64,000 nt of DNA, taken from positions 434,001-498,000 of the forward strand of contig NZ_JBDZDS010000002.1 of assembly GCF_040045035.1 (NCBI RefSeq). Reading direction: 5' to 3'. This DNA is from Pseudaminobacter sp040045035. GTDB lineage: Bacteria > Pseudomonadota > Alphaproteobacteria > Rhizobiales > Rhizobiaceae. Made by a program: the position numbers and the translations under genes. Positions 1 through 8,550 of the stretch are shown piece after piece; position 1 is the first letter of the stretch; every line of letters starts with the position of its first letter. The notes under the pieces are model-generated. The model was not told the DNA's origin and searched no databases. It worked only from the letters and a program-made list of their open reading frames with translations.

Positions 1-1104
1 CGAGCCCGAACCCAGGAACAAGAGCGCCTTGAAGAAGGCGTGCGTGAACAGGTGGAAGATCGCGGCGGAATAGAAGCCCATGCCCAGCGCCACGAACATG
101 TAGCCGAGCTGCGAACAGGTCGAATAGGCGATGACGCGCTTGATGTCGTTCTGCACCAGGCCGACCGTCGCCGCGAAGAACGCGGTGAAGGCGCCGATGA
201 AGGTCACGACGGTGAGCGCCGAGTGCGACAGCTCGAAGATCGGCGACAGGCGCGCCAGCATGAACACGCCGGCGGTGACCATGGTCGCCGCGTGGATCAG
301 CGCCGAAACCGGCGTTGGGCCTTCCATGGCGTCCGGCAGCCAGGTGTGCAGCGGAACCTGCGCCGACTTGCCCATGGCGCCCATGAAGAGCAGCAGGCAG
401 ATGATGGTCAGCGCGGAGGCGCGGTCGTATTCGTGGCCGAGGAACGTGAAGACGGCAGCGGTGTTCTCCGCAGCGCCCTCAACCGGCACGTAAGACGCGG
501 CGGTCGCGAAGATCGAGTTGAGATCGACACTGCCGAACAGCACGAACACGCCGGCGATGCCGAGGATGAAGCCGAAGTCGCCGACGCGGTTGACGACGAA
601 AGCCTTGATGGCAGCCGCATTGGCCGACGGGCGCTTGTACCAGAAACCGATCAGCAGGTAGGACGCCAGGCCCACGCCTTCCCAGCCGAAGAACATCTGA
701 ACGAGGTTGTCCGCCGTCACCAGCATGAGCATGGCAAAGGTGAACAGCGACAGATAGGCGAAGAAGCGCGGGCGATCGGGATCGTGGTGCATGTAGCCGA
801 TCGAGTAGATGTGCACGAGCGCCGACACGGTGTTGACCACGACGAGCATGACCACCGTCAGCGTGTCGATGCGCAGCGCCCAGTCGGACTGCAGCGTGCC
901 CGAGTCGATGAAGCGCAGCAGCGGCACGCTGAAGGCCTCGGTCGTACCGAAGCCGACCGAGAAGAACGCGACCCAAGACAGGACCGCGCAGATCACCAGG
1001 AAGCCCGAGGTGATGTATTCGGAGGCCTTGGCACCGATGGCATTGCCGAACAGGCCTGCGATCAGGAAGCCCAGGAGCGGAAGGAAGACGATTGCCTGAT
1101 ACAT
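1..1104 (-). CDS. nuoL: NADH-quinone oxidoreductase subunit L, 3' end missing (partial)
   Basis: Membrane proton-pumping subunit of respiratory complex I, a Mrp-antiporter-like protein. Translation from the ATG at 1104 gives 368 residues before the window ends; the family usually has about 620-670, so roughly the C-terminal 45 percent, including the long lateral helix, lies outside. Seen here: repeated hydrophobic helices, the stretch HTWLPDAMEGPTPVSALIH typical of the antiporter core, and GYMHHDPDRPRFFAYLSLF near residue 110. It starts 12 bases after the nuoK stop and is the last nuo gene visible; nuoM and nuoN presumably follow outside. Confidence 0.97.
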   Translation of the reverse strand, partial: MYQAIVFLPLLGFLIAGLFGNAIGAKASEYITSGFLVICAVLSWVAFFSVGFGTTEAFSVPLLRFIDSGTLQSDWALRIDTLTVVMLVVVNTVSALVHIYSIGYMHHDPDRPRFFAYLSLFTFAMLMLVTADNLVQMFFGWEGVGLASYLLIGFWYKRPSANAAAIKAFVVNRVGDFGFILGIAGVFVLFGSVDLNSIFATAASYVPVEGAAENTAAVFTFLGHEYDRASALTIICLLLFMGAMGKSAQVPLHTWLPDAMEGPTPVSALIHAATMVTAGVFMLARLSPIFELSHSALTVVTFIGAFTAFFAATVGLVQNDIKRVIAYSTCSQLGYMFVALGMGFYSAAIFHLFTHAFFKALLFLGSGS

Positions 1105-1116
1105 GATTGTGTTCCG

Positions 1117-1425
1117 TCAACCCTTCATCATGTTGACGTCTTCGACCGCGATCGAACCGCGGTTGCGGAAGAAGACGACGAGAATGGCAAGACCGATTGC
1201 GGCTTCAGCGGCAGCGACGGTCAGCACGAACAGCGCGAAGACCTGGCCCACCATGTCGTGGAGCGTCGCCGAGAAGGCGACGAAGTTCAGGTTCACCGCG
1301 AGCAGGATGAGTTCGATCGACATAAGGATGACGATGACGTTCTTGCGGTTCAGGAAGATGCCGAACACGCCGAGCGTGAACAGGATCGCCGAAACGGTGA
1401 GATAATGTGCGATGCCGACTACCAT
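1117..1425 (-). CDS. nuoK: NADH-quinone oxidoreductase subunit K
   Basis: Small membrane subunit of complex I (102 residues, the family's normal size) with three predicted transmembrane helices, related to MrpC/MnhC antiporter subunits. The helix-2 glutamate typical of NuoK is visible in VILMSIELILLAVNLNFV, and a second acidic residue in AAAEAAIGLAILV. It begins 2 bases after the nuoJ stop and ends 12 bases before nuoL, so translational coupling within the operon is likely. Confidence 0.97.
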   Translation of the reverse strand: MVVGIAHYLTVSAILFTLGVFGIFLNRKNVIVILMSIELILLAVNLNFVAFSATLHDMVGQVFALFVLTVAAAEAAIGLAILVVFFRNRGSIAVEDVNMMKG

Positions 1426-1427
1426 CG

Positions 1428-2045
1428 TCAGATTCCCTTGCCTGTCTCGACCTTCTTGATTTCGATCGAGGCCGCCGTGCGGGCGACCTGTGCCGAGATG
1501 TTCTGCCTCTTGATCCCCTTCTTGTGGCGCAGCGTCAGCACGATCGCGCCGATCATGGCGACCAGCAGCACCAGGCCCGCCACCTGGAAGTAGAGGATGT
1601 AATCCGTGTAGAGGATATCGCCGAGGGCCGCCGTGTTCTGGCGGGTCGCAAGATCCGGCATCGGCGCAGCGACCGTCTCGGCCAGCTTCGGCGAGAAGAC
1701 GTAGCCGCCGGTCACCACGATCAGCTCGGCCAGCAGGATCAGGCCCACCAGCGCACCGATCGGCGCATATTGCAGCGCGCCGGACTTCATCTCAGCGAAG
1801 TCGATATCCAGCATCATGACGACGAACAGGAACAGCACCGCCACCGCGCCGACGTAAACGACGAGCAGGATCAGCGCCAGGAACTCGGCGCCGGTCAGGA
1901 GGAACAGGCCCGCCGCGTTGAAGAAGGTGAGGATCAGATAGAGAACCGAATGCACAGGATTGCGCGCCGAAATGACCATGAAGGCCGACGCGACCGCAAT
2001 AAAGGCAAAGAGGTAGAAAAAGGCCGCCTCTAGTCCGTTCAGCAT
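1428..2045 (-). CDS. nuoJ: NADH-quinone oxidoreductase subunit J
   Basis: Membrane subunit of complex I, 205 residues with about five hydrophobic helices. The conserved segment VYVGAVAVLFLFVVMMLDID is present around residues 64-83; this helix contains the pi-bulge involved in coupling in structurally known complexes (family knowledge). The 135 bases between nuoI and this gene hold no convincing ORF but contain a short inverted repeat (CCGCCC ATCC GGGCGG near 2116-2131). Confidence 0.97.
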   Translation of the reverse strand: MLNGLEAAFFYLFAFIAVASAFMVISARNPVHSVLYLILTFFNAAGLFLLTGAEFLALILLVVYVGAVAVLFLFVVMMLDIDFAEMKSGALQYAPIGALVGLILLAELIVVTGGYVFSPKLAETVAAPMPDLATRQNTAALGDILYTDYILYFQVAGLVLLVAMIGAIVLTLRHKKGIKRQNISAQVARTAASIEIKKVETGKGI

Positions 2046-2180
2046 GGGGTTCCCCCAGTTTTCCTACTTGGGCCGCGGCACTCGCCGTTGGACCCGATTC
2101 CTGGCCGTTTTCCGCCCATCCGGGCGGTCAAGGCCGCGTGTTCCTTAGACGAGCATTTCCGGCTCGTCCATGATTCTGTC

Positions 2181-2672
2181 TCAGCGATACGGCGCATCCA
2201 ACGCGATGTTGCGCGCAAGTTCGCGCTCCCACCTGTCGCCGTTGGCGAGCAGCTTTTCCTTGTCGTAGTAAAGCTCCTCGCGCGTCTCGGTCGCGAATTC
2301 GAAGTTCGGCCCCTCGACGATGGCGTCGACCGGGCAGGCTTCCTGGCAGAAGCCGCAATAGATGCACTTCACCATGTCGATGTCGTAGCGCACCGTACGG
2401 CGGGTGCCGTCGTTGCGGCGCGGGCCGGCCTCGATGGTGATGGCCTGCGCCGGGCAGATCGCCTCGCACAGCTTGCAGGCGATGCAGCGCTCTTCGCCGT
2501 TGGGATAGCGGCGCAGCGCGTGCTCGCCGCGGAAGCGCGGGCTGACGGGCCCCTTCTCATGCGGATAGTTCAGCGTCGGCTTGGGCGAAAAGAACATCCG
2601 CATCGACAGGAAGAACGCCTGCACGAACTCCTTCAGGAGCAGCGACTTGGCGGCTTGGGCTAGAGCTGACAT
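2181..2672 (-). CDS. nuoI: NADH-quinone oxidoreductase subunit I (two 4Fe-4S clusters)
   Basis: Peripheral-arm ferredoxin subunit that carries clusters N6a and N6b between NuoG and NuoB. Two CxxCxxCxxxCP motifs are seen: CIACKLCEAICP (Cys63, 66, 69, 73) and CIYCGFCQEACP (Cys103, 106, 109, 113). Length 163 residues is normal for alphaproteobacteria. The ATG at 2672 is chosen over an in-frame TTG at 2678 because a GGAG sits about 8 bases upstream of it and the protein then starts MSALAQAAK, a usual start for this family. Confidence 0.97.
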   Translation of the reverse strand: MSALAQAAKSLLLKEFVQAFFLSMRMFFSPKPTLNYPHEKGPVSPRFRGEHALRRYPNGEERCIACKLCEAICPAQAITIEAGPRRNDGTRRTVRYDIDMVKCIYCGFCQEACPVDAIVEGPNFEFATETREELYYDKEKLLANGDRWERELARNIALDAPYR

Positions 2673-2674
2673 CG

Positions 2675-2869
2675 TCAATCTCCAATTGCGTAATTGGCTA
2701 CTGCGTAGCCGACGACCGGCGAAAGCGCGCTAGGGCGCAGGCCGGCAATGTTGAGAACTCGTCCGGTCCCGGCATGGCCGACGCGCGCGGCGGGCAGCCG
2801 CGACGGCGCGAAGTGCGCGGCCGCGATCGCCAATCCCGCCGAGGCGCCGATCATGCCCGTGACCGTCAT
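2675..2869 (-). CDS. possible 64-residue ORF between nuoH and nuoI, unknown
   Basis: The ATG at 2869 overlaps the nuoH stop codon (ATGA arrangement) and the TGA ends 2 bases before the nuoI ATG, so the reading frame fills the unusually long nuoH-nuoI gap exactly. The product starts MTVTGMIGASAGLAIAAAHF, a short hydrophobic segment, then becomes Ala/Gly/Arg-rich with no family I recognise. The fit to both neighbours argues for a real, translationally coupled gene; the GC-rich composition, in which chance frames stay open, argues against. Treat as hypothetical. Confidence 0.35.
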   Translation of the reverse strand: MTVTGMIGASAGLAIAAAHFAPSRLPAARVGHAGTGRVLNIAGLRPSALSPVVGYAVANYAIGD

Positions 2870-3909
2870 GCCAGCCCCGTCAGCTTCAGATAGGCGGCCA
2901 CGATGACCACCATCGCCAGCGAGATCGGCAGGAATACCTTCCAGCCCAGGCGCATGAGCTGGTCGTAGCGGTAGCGCGGCACGAACGACTTCACCATGGC
3001 GAACATGAAGAAGACGAAGCACACCTTGAGAACGAACCAGACCACACCCGGCACCCAGGTGAACGGCGCGACGTTGACCGGCGGCAGCCACCCACCCAGG
3101 AACAGGATGGTGGTGAGCGCACACATCAGCACGATCGCAACGTACTCGCCCAGGAAGAAGAGCAGGAACGGCGTCGACGAATATTCGATCATGTGGCCGG
3201 CGACCAGCTCCGACTCGGCTTCCACCAGGTCGAAGGGCGGGCGGTTCGTCTCGGCCAGCGCCGAGATGAAGAAGATGACGAACATCGGGAACAGCGCCAG
3301 CCAGTGCCAGTCGAGGAACGAGTTGGGCATGCCGAGCATGGTGCCGAGGCCGTCGCGCTGCGACAGCACGATGTCGCTGAGGTTGAGCGAGCCCACGCAC
3401 AGCAGCACCGTGACGATGACGAAGCCGATCGAGACCTCGTAGGACACCATCTGAGCGGCCGAACGCAGCGCGCCGAGGAACGGGTACTTCGAGTTCGAGG
3501 CCCAGCCGCCCATGATCACGCCGTAGACCTCGAGCGAGGAGATGGCGAAGACATAGAGGATGCCGACATTGATGTTGGCAACCGCCCAGCCCTCATCGAC
3601 CGGAATGACAGCCCAGGCCGCCATGGCCAGAACCGCCGAAACCAGCGGGGCGAGCAGGAAGACGCCCTTGTTGGCGCCGGACGGAATGACCGGCTCCTTG
3701 ACGACGAACTTCAGAAGGTCGGCGAAGGATTGCAGAAGGCCCCAGGGACCGACGACGTTCGGGCCACGACGGATCTGCACCGCCGCCCAGATCTTGCGGT
3801 CGGCGTACAGAATGTATGCGACGAAGATCAGCAGGATGACGAGCAGCGCCACCGACTTCAGGAGAATGATCAGTCCCGGCAGGACGTAGAATGAGAAGAA
3901 AGTATCCAT
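2866..3909 (-). CDS. nuoH: NADH-quinone oxidoreductase subunit H
   Basis: Membrane subunit at the junction of the two arms of complex I that forms much of the quinone-binding tunnel (family knowledge). 347 residues, about eight helices. The conserved loop AETNRPPFDLVEAESELVAG (near residues 224-243) is present, as is the N-terminal RKIWAAVQIRRGPNVVGPWG motif. The ATG at 3909 lies 7 bases after the nuoG stop. Confidence 0.97.
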   Translation of the reverse strand: MDTFFSFYVLPGLIILLKSVALLVILLIFVAYILYADRKIWAAVQIRRGPNVVGPWGLLQSFADLLKFVVKEPVIPSGANKGVFLLAPLVSAVLAMAAWAVIPVDEGWAVANINVGILYVFAISSLEVYGVIMGGWASNSKYPFLGALRSAAQMVSYEVSIGFVIVTVLLCVGSLNLSDIVLSQRDGLGTMLGMPNSFLDWHWLALFPMFVIFFISALAETNRPPFDLVEAESELVAGHMIEYSSTPFLLFFLGEYVAIVLMCALTTILFLGGWLPPVNVAPFTWVPGVVWFVLKVCFVFFMFAMVKSFVPRYRYDQLMRLGWKVFLPISLAMVVIVAAYLKLTGLA

Positions 3910-3916
3910 GGTCGTC

Positions 3917-5998
3917 CTACTCGGCTGCCTGCTTGAAGCCGCCCTTCGCGAGGGCCGAGCATTCGGCCATGACGGCGGAGGCTCGCGCGATCGGGTTGGT
4001 CAGATAGAAGTCCGCGACAGAAGACACGAAGGCCTCCTTGCCCACCGCGCCGCCGAGCCTTGCGATATTGGCGATGTCGGCCGGGTTGCCCGCGGCGATC
4101 TCGTCGATCTCGGCCAGATGCGGATATTCGGCATGGAGCTTGGCGCGCAGTTGGGAGAGCGAGTCGAACGGCAGGCGATGGCCGAGCACGTCGGACAGCG
4201 CACGCAGGATCGCCCAGTCTTCCTTGGCGTCGCCCGGCGCGAAGCCGGCGCGGTTAGTCTGCTGGACCCGGCCCTCGGTATTCACATAGGTGCCCGACTT
4301 CTCGGTATAGGTCGAGCCCGGCAGGATGACGTCGGCGCGGTGCGCGCCCGCATCGCCATGCGTGCCGATGTAGACCACGAAGGCCGAACCGGCGGCATTC
4401 ATGTCGAACTCGTCGGCGCCGAGCAGGAACAGCACGTCGGTGCCGCCAAGCATCTCGCCGGCGGACTTACCGCCCTCGCCCGGCACGAAGCCGATGTCGA
4501 GAGCGCCGACGCGCGCGGCAGCGGTGTGCAGTACGGCGAAGCCGTTCCACTCGTCGTTGACGGCGCCGACTGCGGTCGCGAGCTTGGCGGCGAGGCCGAG
4601 AACGGCGAAGCCGTCTTCACGGGCGATAGCCCCCTGCCCCACGATGATCAGCGGACGCTGGGCCTTCTTGAGCGTGGCAAAGAACTTGCCCTTGCCGTCG
4701 GCCAGCTCCTTGAGCGTGTCCGGACCCGCGCCGAGCATTTCGTAGTCATAGCGCAGGTCGCCCATGTCGCCGATGACGCCGACCGGCAGGTCGCCCTGGC
4801 GCCAGCGCTTGCGGATGCGGGCATTGAGAACCGAAGCCTCGAAGCGCGGATTGGAGCCGATGATCAGGACCGCATCGGCGTGCTCGATGCCCTCGATCGT
4901 CGGGTTGAAGATGTAGCTGGCGCGGCCGAGCACCGGATCGAGCGAGGCGCCATCCTGGCGGCAGTCGATATTGGCCGAGCCGAGCGAAGCCATGAGCTGC
5001 TTCAGCGCATACATTTCCTCGACGGCGGCGAGATCGCCGGCGATCGCGCCGATGCGGTCGGCGGACGTCTTGGAAACGGCGTCCTTGATGGCGGCGAAGG
5101 CATCCGCCCAGGTCGCCTGGCTCAGGCGGCCGTTGCGGCGCACATAGGGCCGGTCGAGGCGCTGCGTGCGCAGTCCGTCCCAGATGAAGCGGGTCTTGTC
5201 GGAGATCCACTCCTCGTTCACCTGCTCGTTGACGCGCGGCATGATGCGCATCACTTCGCGGCCTCTGGAGTCGACGCGGATGGCCGAGCCGACCGCGTCC
5301 ATCACGTCGATGGATTCGGTCTTGGTCAGCTCCCACGGACGCGCCTGGAAGGCATAGGGCTTCGAGGTCAGCGCGCCGACCGGGCAGAGGTCGATCACGT
5401 TGCCCTGCAACTCGGAGGTCATCGCCTGCTCGAGATAGGTGGTGATCTCGGCATCCTCGCCGCGGCCGATCAGGCCGAGCTCGGAAATGCCGGCGACTTC
5501 CGTGGTGAAGCGGACACAGCGCGTGCAGTGGATGCAGCGCGTCATGATCGTCTTGACCAGCGGGCCGATATACTTGTCCTCGACCGCGCGCTTGTTTTCC
5601 TTGTAGCGCGAAGAATCCACGCCGAACGCCATGGCCTGGTCCTGCAGGTCGCACTCGCCGCCCTGGTCGCAGATCGGGCAGTCGAGCGGATGGTTGATGA
5701 GCAGGAACTCCATCACGCCTTCGCGGGCCTTCTTGACCATCGGCGTGTTGGTGAAGATCTCGGGCGCTTCGCCGTTCGGGCCGGGGCGCAGGTCGCGCAC
5801 GCCCATGGCGCAGGAGGCAGCCGGCTTGGGCGGCCCACCCTTCACCTCGACGAGGCACATGCGGCAGTTGCCGGCGATCGACAGACGCTCATGGAAGCAG
5901 AAGCGTGGCACTTCCGCGCCAGCCTCTTCGGCCGCCTGCAAGAGCGTGTAGTGATCGGGAACCTCGATCTCGATGCCGTCGACCTTGAGTTTAGCCAT
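3917..5998 (-). CDS. nuoG: NADH-quinone oxidoreductase subunit G
   Basis: Largest peripheral-arm subunit (693 residues), relaying electrons through several Fe-S clusters. An N-terminal 2Fe-2S ferredoxin fold has Cys34, 45, 48 and 63. A His/Cys motif HPLDCPICDQGGEC (His103, Cys107, 110, 116) fits cluster N5, and CIHCTRC (Cys155, 158, 161) plus the Cys of DLCPVGALTSK (near 205) fits N4. The remainder is a molybdopterin-oxidoreductase-like domain without an evident cofactor site, as is usual for NuoG. Size matches mitochondrial-type (75 kDa) NuoG rather than the longer enterobacterial form. Confidence 0.97.
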   Translation of the reverse strand: MAKLKVDGIEIEVPDHYTLLQAAEEAGAEVPRFCFHERLSIAGNCRMCLVEVKGGPPKPAASCAMGVRDLRPGPNGEAPEIFTNTPMVKKAREGVMEFLLINHPLDCPICDQGGECDLQDQAMAFGVDSSRYKENKRAVEDKYIGPLVKTIMTRCIHCTRCVRFTTEVAGISELGLIGRGEDAEITTYLEQAMTSELQGNVIDLCPVGALTSKPYAFQARPWELTKTESIDVMDAVGSAIRVDSRGREVMRIMPRVNEQVNEEWISDKTRFIWDGLRTQRLDRPYVRRNGRLSQATWADAFAAIKDAVSKTSADRIGAIAGDLAAVEEMYALKQLMASLGSANIDCRQDGASLDPVLGRASYIFNPTIEGIEHADAVLIIGSNPRFEASVLNARIRKRWRQGDLPVGVIGDMGDLRYDYEMLGAGPDTLKELADGKGKFFATLKKAQRPLIIVGQGAIAREDGFAVLGLAAKLATAVGAVNDEWNGFAVLHTAAARVGALDIGFVPGEGGKSAGEMLGGTDVLFLLGADEFDMNAAGSAFVVYIGTHGDAGAHRADVILPGSTYTEKSGTYVNTEGRVQQTNRAGFAPGDAKEDWAILRALSDVLGHRLPFDSLSQLRAKLHAEYPHLAEIDEIAAGNPADIANIARLGGAVGKEAFVSSVADFYLTNPIARASAVMAECSALAKGGFKQAAE

Positions 5999-6072
5999 AT
6001 TGCTTCAAACCCCTGCGGTGTGTCCGCAATTCCTTGGCCGGATGTCCTTGCCGAACTTCCGGCCGACCCAAT

Positions 6073-6483
6073 TCAATGCTTCGTCTTTTCCGTCGCCAGG
6101 GCGTCGGCCGCCTCGCCCATGTCCCGCGCCACCGCGCGGGCATCGGCCATCAGCGTTTTGGCGACCGCGCGCGCCCGCACCGTCGCCGTCTGTGAGCTGG
6201 AAGCAAATGCTTCCTCTTCGTCAGCCTCTTCATCGGCTTCGGTCACCAGCAGCCGCTGCGAGGCATGCGCCGCACCGGCCACCGTGCCCATCCACACGCC
6301 GAAGGCCTGGCTGGCCACGCCCAGGCCCAGCGCGGAGAACGCGGCTGCGCCGGCCACCGGATGCGCCATCAGATTGATGGCACCGGCGAACTCCCACGGG
6401 AGTATGGCGGCGAACTTCTCGTTCATCTTTTCCCAGCGCTGCGCATCGGGCATGAAATTTACGGGATTGGATGATGCCTGCAT
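6073..6483 (-). CDS. unknown protein encoded between nuoF and nuoG
   Basis: 136 residues, no family recognised. The N-terminal third is polar (MQASSNPVNFMPDAQRW), residues about 29-68 are hydrophobic and Ala/Gly-rich and could form one or two membrane helices, then an acidic run EADEEADEEEA precedes a helical Ala/Arg-rich tail. The helical, amphipathic character recalls phasin-like proteins, but this is only a resemblance. It sits in the operon with gaps of about 70 bases on each side, so it is presumably co-transcribed with complex I. A structural or assembly role is possible but not shown. Confidence 0.7.
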   Translation of the reverse strand: MQASSNPVNFMPDAQRWEKMNEKFAAILPWEFAGAINLMAHPVAGAAAFSALGLGVASQAFGVWMGTVAGAAHASQRLLVTEADEEADEEEAFASSSQTATVRARAVAKTLMADARAVARDMGEAADALATEKTKH

Positions 6484-6553
6484 GGATGTCTCCCTGCGTT
6501 TCTCTTCCTTGGCCCGCCCTTACCTTCTCGTACTTCCGGCCTGTTCTCTGTCC

Positions 6554-7858
6554 TTACTCCGCCGCCACCAGCGCCGGCTCGGCGCGATGGGCGTTGCGGG
6601 TGAACTCGTCGATGCGCCGCTCGATCTCCGGACGGAAGTGCCGGATCAGGCCCTGGATCGGCCACGCCGCAGCGTCGCCAAGGGCGCAGATCGTGTGGCC
6701 TTCCACCTGCTTGGTGACGTCGAGCAGCATGTCGATCTCGCGCTTCTGCGCTTCGCCGCGCACCAGACGCTCCATCACGCGCCACATCCAGCCGGTGCCC
6801 TCACGGCACGGCGTGCACTGGCCGCAACTTTCGTGCTTGTAGAAGTAGGAGAGCCGCGCAATCGCCTTCACGATGTCGGTGGACTTGTCCATGACGATGA
6901 CGGCGGCGGTGCCGAGACCTGACTTCAGGTCGCGCAGCGCGTCGAAATCCATCGGGCAGTCCATGATCTGCTCGGCCGGCACCAGCGGCACCGAAGAGCC
7001 GCCCGGAATGACCGCCAGCAGGTTGTCCCAGCCGCCGCGAATGCCGCCGCAGTGCTTCTCGATCAGCTCGCGGAACGGGATCGACATGGCCTCTTCGACC
7101 GTGCACGGATTGTTGACGTGGCCGGAAATGCAGAACAGCTTGGTGCCGGCGTTGTTCGGACGGCCGAACGATGAGAACCAGGCAGCACCCCGGCGCAGGA
7201 TGGTCGGAGCGACCGCGATCGACTCGACGTTGTTGACCGTGGTCGGGCAGCCATAGAGGCCCACATTGGCCGGGAACGGCGGCTTCAGACGCGGCTGGCC
7301 CTTCTTGCCTTCCAGGCTCTCAAGCAGCGCGGTTTCCTCGCCGCAGATGTAGGCGCCGGCGCCGTGATGGACGTAGATGTCGAAGTCGTAGCCGTTCTTG
7401 TTGCCCTTGCCGATCAGGCCGGCCTCATAGGCCTCGTCGATGGCGCGCTGCAGTGCCTCGCGTTCACGGATGAACTCGCCGCGCACATAGATGTAGGCCG
7501 CGACTGCATTCATGGCGAAGCCGGCGATCAGGCAGCCTTCGACCAGCGTGTGCGGATCGTGGCGCAGGATGTCGCGGTCCTTGCAGGTGCCGGGCTCGGA
7601 TTCGTCGGCATTGACCACCAGATAGGACGGGCGGCCGTCGCTCTGCTTGGGCATGAACGACCACTTGAGACCGGTCGGGAAGCCGGCGCCACCGCGCCCG
7701 CGCAGGCCCGACGCCTTCATCTCGTTGATGATCCAGTCGCGGCCCTTCTCGATGATACCCTTGGTGCCGTCCCAGTGGCCGCGAGCCATGGCGCCCTTCA
7801 GCGACTGGTCGAAGACCCCGTAGATGTTGGTGAAGATGCGATCCTTATCCTGAAGCAT
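6554..7858 (-). CDS. nuoF: NADH-quinone oxidoreductase subunit F
   Basis: NADH-oxidising flavoprotein of complex I (434 residues). It shows the glycine-rich FMN/NADH site GRGGAGFPTGLKW near residue 54, GAGAYICGEETALLESLEG near residue 170, and the 4Fe-4S (N3) ligands in ESCGQCTPCREGTGW near residue 355, the fourth Cys coming later in HTICALGDAAAWP. It follows nuoE by 10 bases. Full length. Confidence 0.98.
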   Translation of the reverse strand: MLQDKDRIFTNIYGVFDQSLKGAMARGHWDGTKGIIEKGRDWIINEMKASGLRGRGGAGFPTGLKWSFMPKQSDGRPSYLVVNADESEPGTCKDRDILRHDPHTLVEGCLIAGFAMNAVAAYIYVRGEFIREREALQRAIDEAYEAGLIGKGNKNGYDFDIYVHHGAGAYICGEETALLESLEGKKGQPRLKPPFPANVGLYGCPTTVNNVESIAVAPTILRRGAAWFSSFGRPNNAGTKLFCISGHVNNPCTVEEAMSIPFRELIEKHCGGIRGGWDNLLAVIPGGSSVPLVPAEQIMDCPMDFDALRDLKSGLGTAAVIVMDKSTDIVKAIARLSYFYKHESCGQCTPCREGTGWMWRVMERLVRGEAQKREIDMLLDVTKQVEGHTICALGDAAAWPIQGLIRHFRPEIERRIDEFTRNAHRAEPALVAAE

Positions 7859-7868
7859 TTTTCTTCCC

Positions 7869-8549
7869 TCAGACCGTCTTCTTCTCTTCGCCGTTCGCCT
7901 TCGCAGCCTTGGCGCGCGGCGCAGACTTCAGGAACACCTTCTCGTCCGTCAGCGAGGTCAAGCCGGATTCCGGAGCCGAATAGATGCGGCCGTTCTGCGG
8001 GCCAGGCTTCACGCCATCGCCCTTGCCCGCCTCGAACAGGTCGATGATCTCCGCCAGCCGCTCGGGCGTCAGATCCTCGTAGGTGTCCTTGAAGATCATG
8101 ACCATCGGCGCGTTCACGCAGGTGCCCTGGCACTCCACCTCTTCCCAGGACAGTGTGCCGGCCTCGTTGGTGTGGAACTGGTCGTGATGGATCTTGGAGC
8201 GGCACACATCCATCAACGCTTCGGAGCCGCGCAGCATGCACGGCGTGGTACCGCAGACCTGGACGTGAGCGCGCGTGCCGACCGGCTTGAGCTGGAACTG
8301 CGTGTAGAAGGTCGCAACCTCGAGCACGCGGATCAGCGGCATGTCGAGCATTTCGGCGATGTGCTCGATGGCGGCGCGCGTCACCCAGCCTTCCTGTTCC
8401 TGGGCCAGCATGAGCAGCGGAATAACCGCCGACTGCTCACGGCCTTTCGGGTACTTCTTGAGCCAGGTCTTTGCCTGCGCGGCCATTTCGCGGTTGAAGG
8501 CGAAGGACGCGGGCTGGACGCTGGCATCTGCGAGACGACGAACGGACAT
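7869..8549 (-). CDS. nuoE: NADH-quinone oxidoreductase subunit E
   Basis: Thioredoxin-fold 2Fe-2S (N1a) subunit of the NADH-oxidising module. Ligands are seen in VQVCGTTPCMLRG and VECQGTCVNAP. The ATG at 8549 starts MSVRRLADA right after the nuoD stop (8551); an upstream in-frame start would overlap nuoD without a better ribosome site. At 226 residues it is longer than the enterobacterial protein, with a Lys/Ala-rich C-terminal extension common in rhizobial homologues. Confidence 0.97.
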   Translation of the reverse strand: MSVRRLADASVQPASFAFNREMAAQAKTWLKKYPKGREQSAVIPLLMLAQEQEGWVTRAAIEHIAEMLDMPLIRVLEVATFYTQFQLKPVGTRAHVQVCGTTPCMLRGSEALMDVCRSKIHHDQFHTNEAGTLSWEEVECQGTCVNAPMVMIFKDTYEDLTPERLAEIIDLFEAGKGDGVKPGPQNGRIYSAPESGLTSLTDEKVFLKSAPRAKAAKANGEEKKTV

Positions 8550-8550
8550 A

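Noticed and set aside
40..1593. 517-codon plus-strand frame opposite nuoL and nuoK
   Set aside because: Antisense to conserved membrane subunits, product highly charged and Gln/Asp/His-rich with no family match.
3908..6922. Open frame of about 1000 codons on the plus strand opposite nuoG and the start of the nuoF region
   Set aside because: It is antisense to clearly conserved nuoG, its product is His/Arg/Asp-rich without any family pattern, and such frames are common opposite GC-rich genes.
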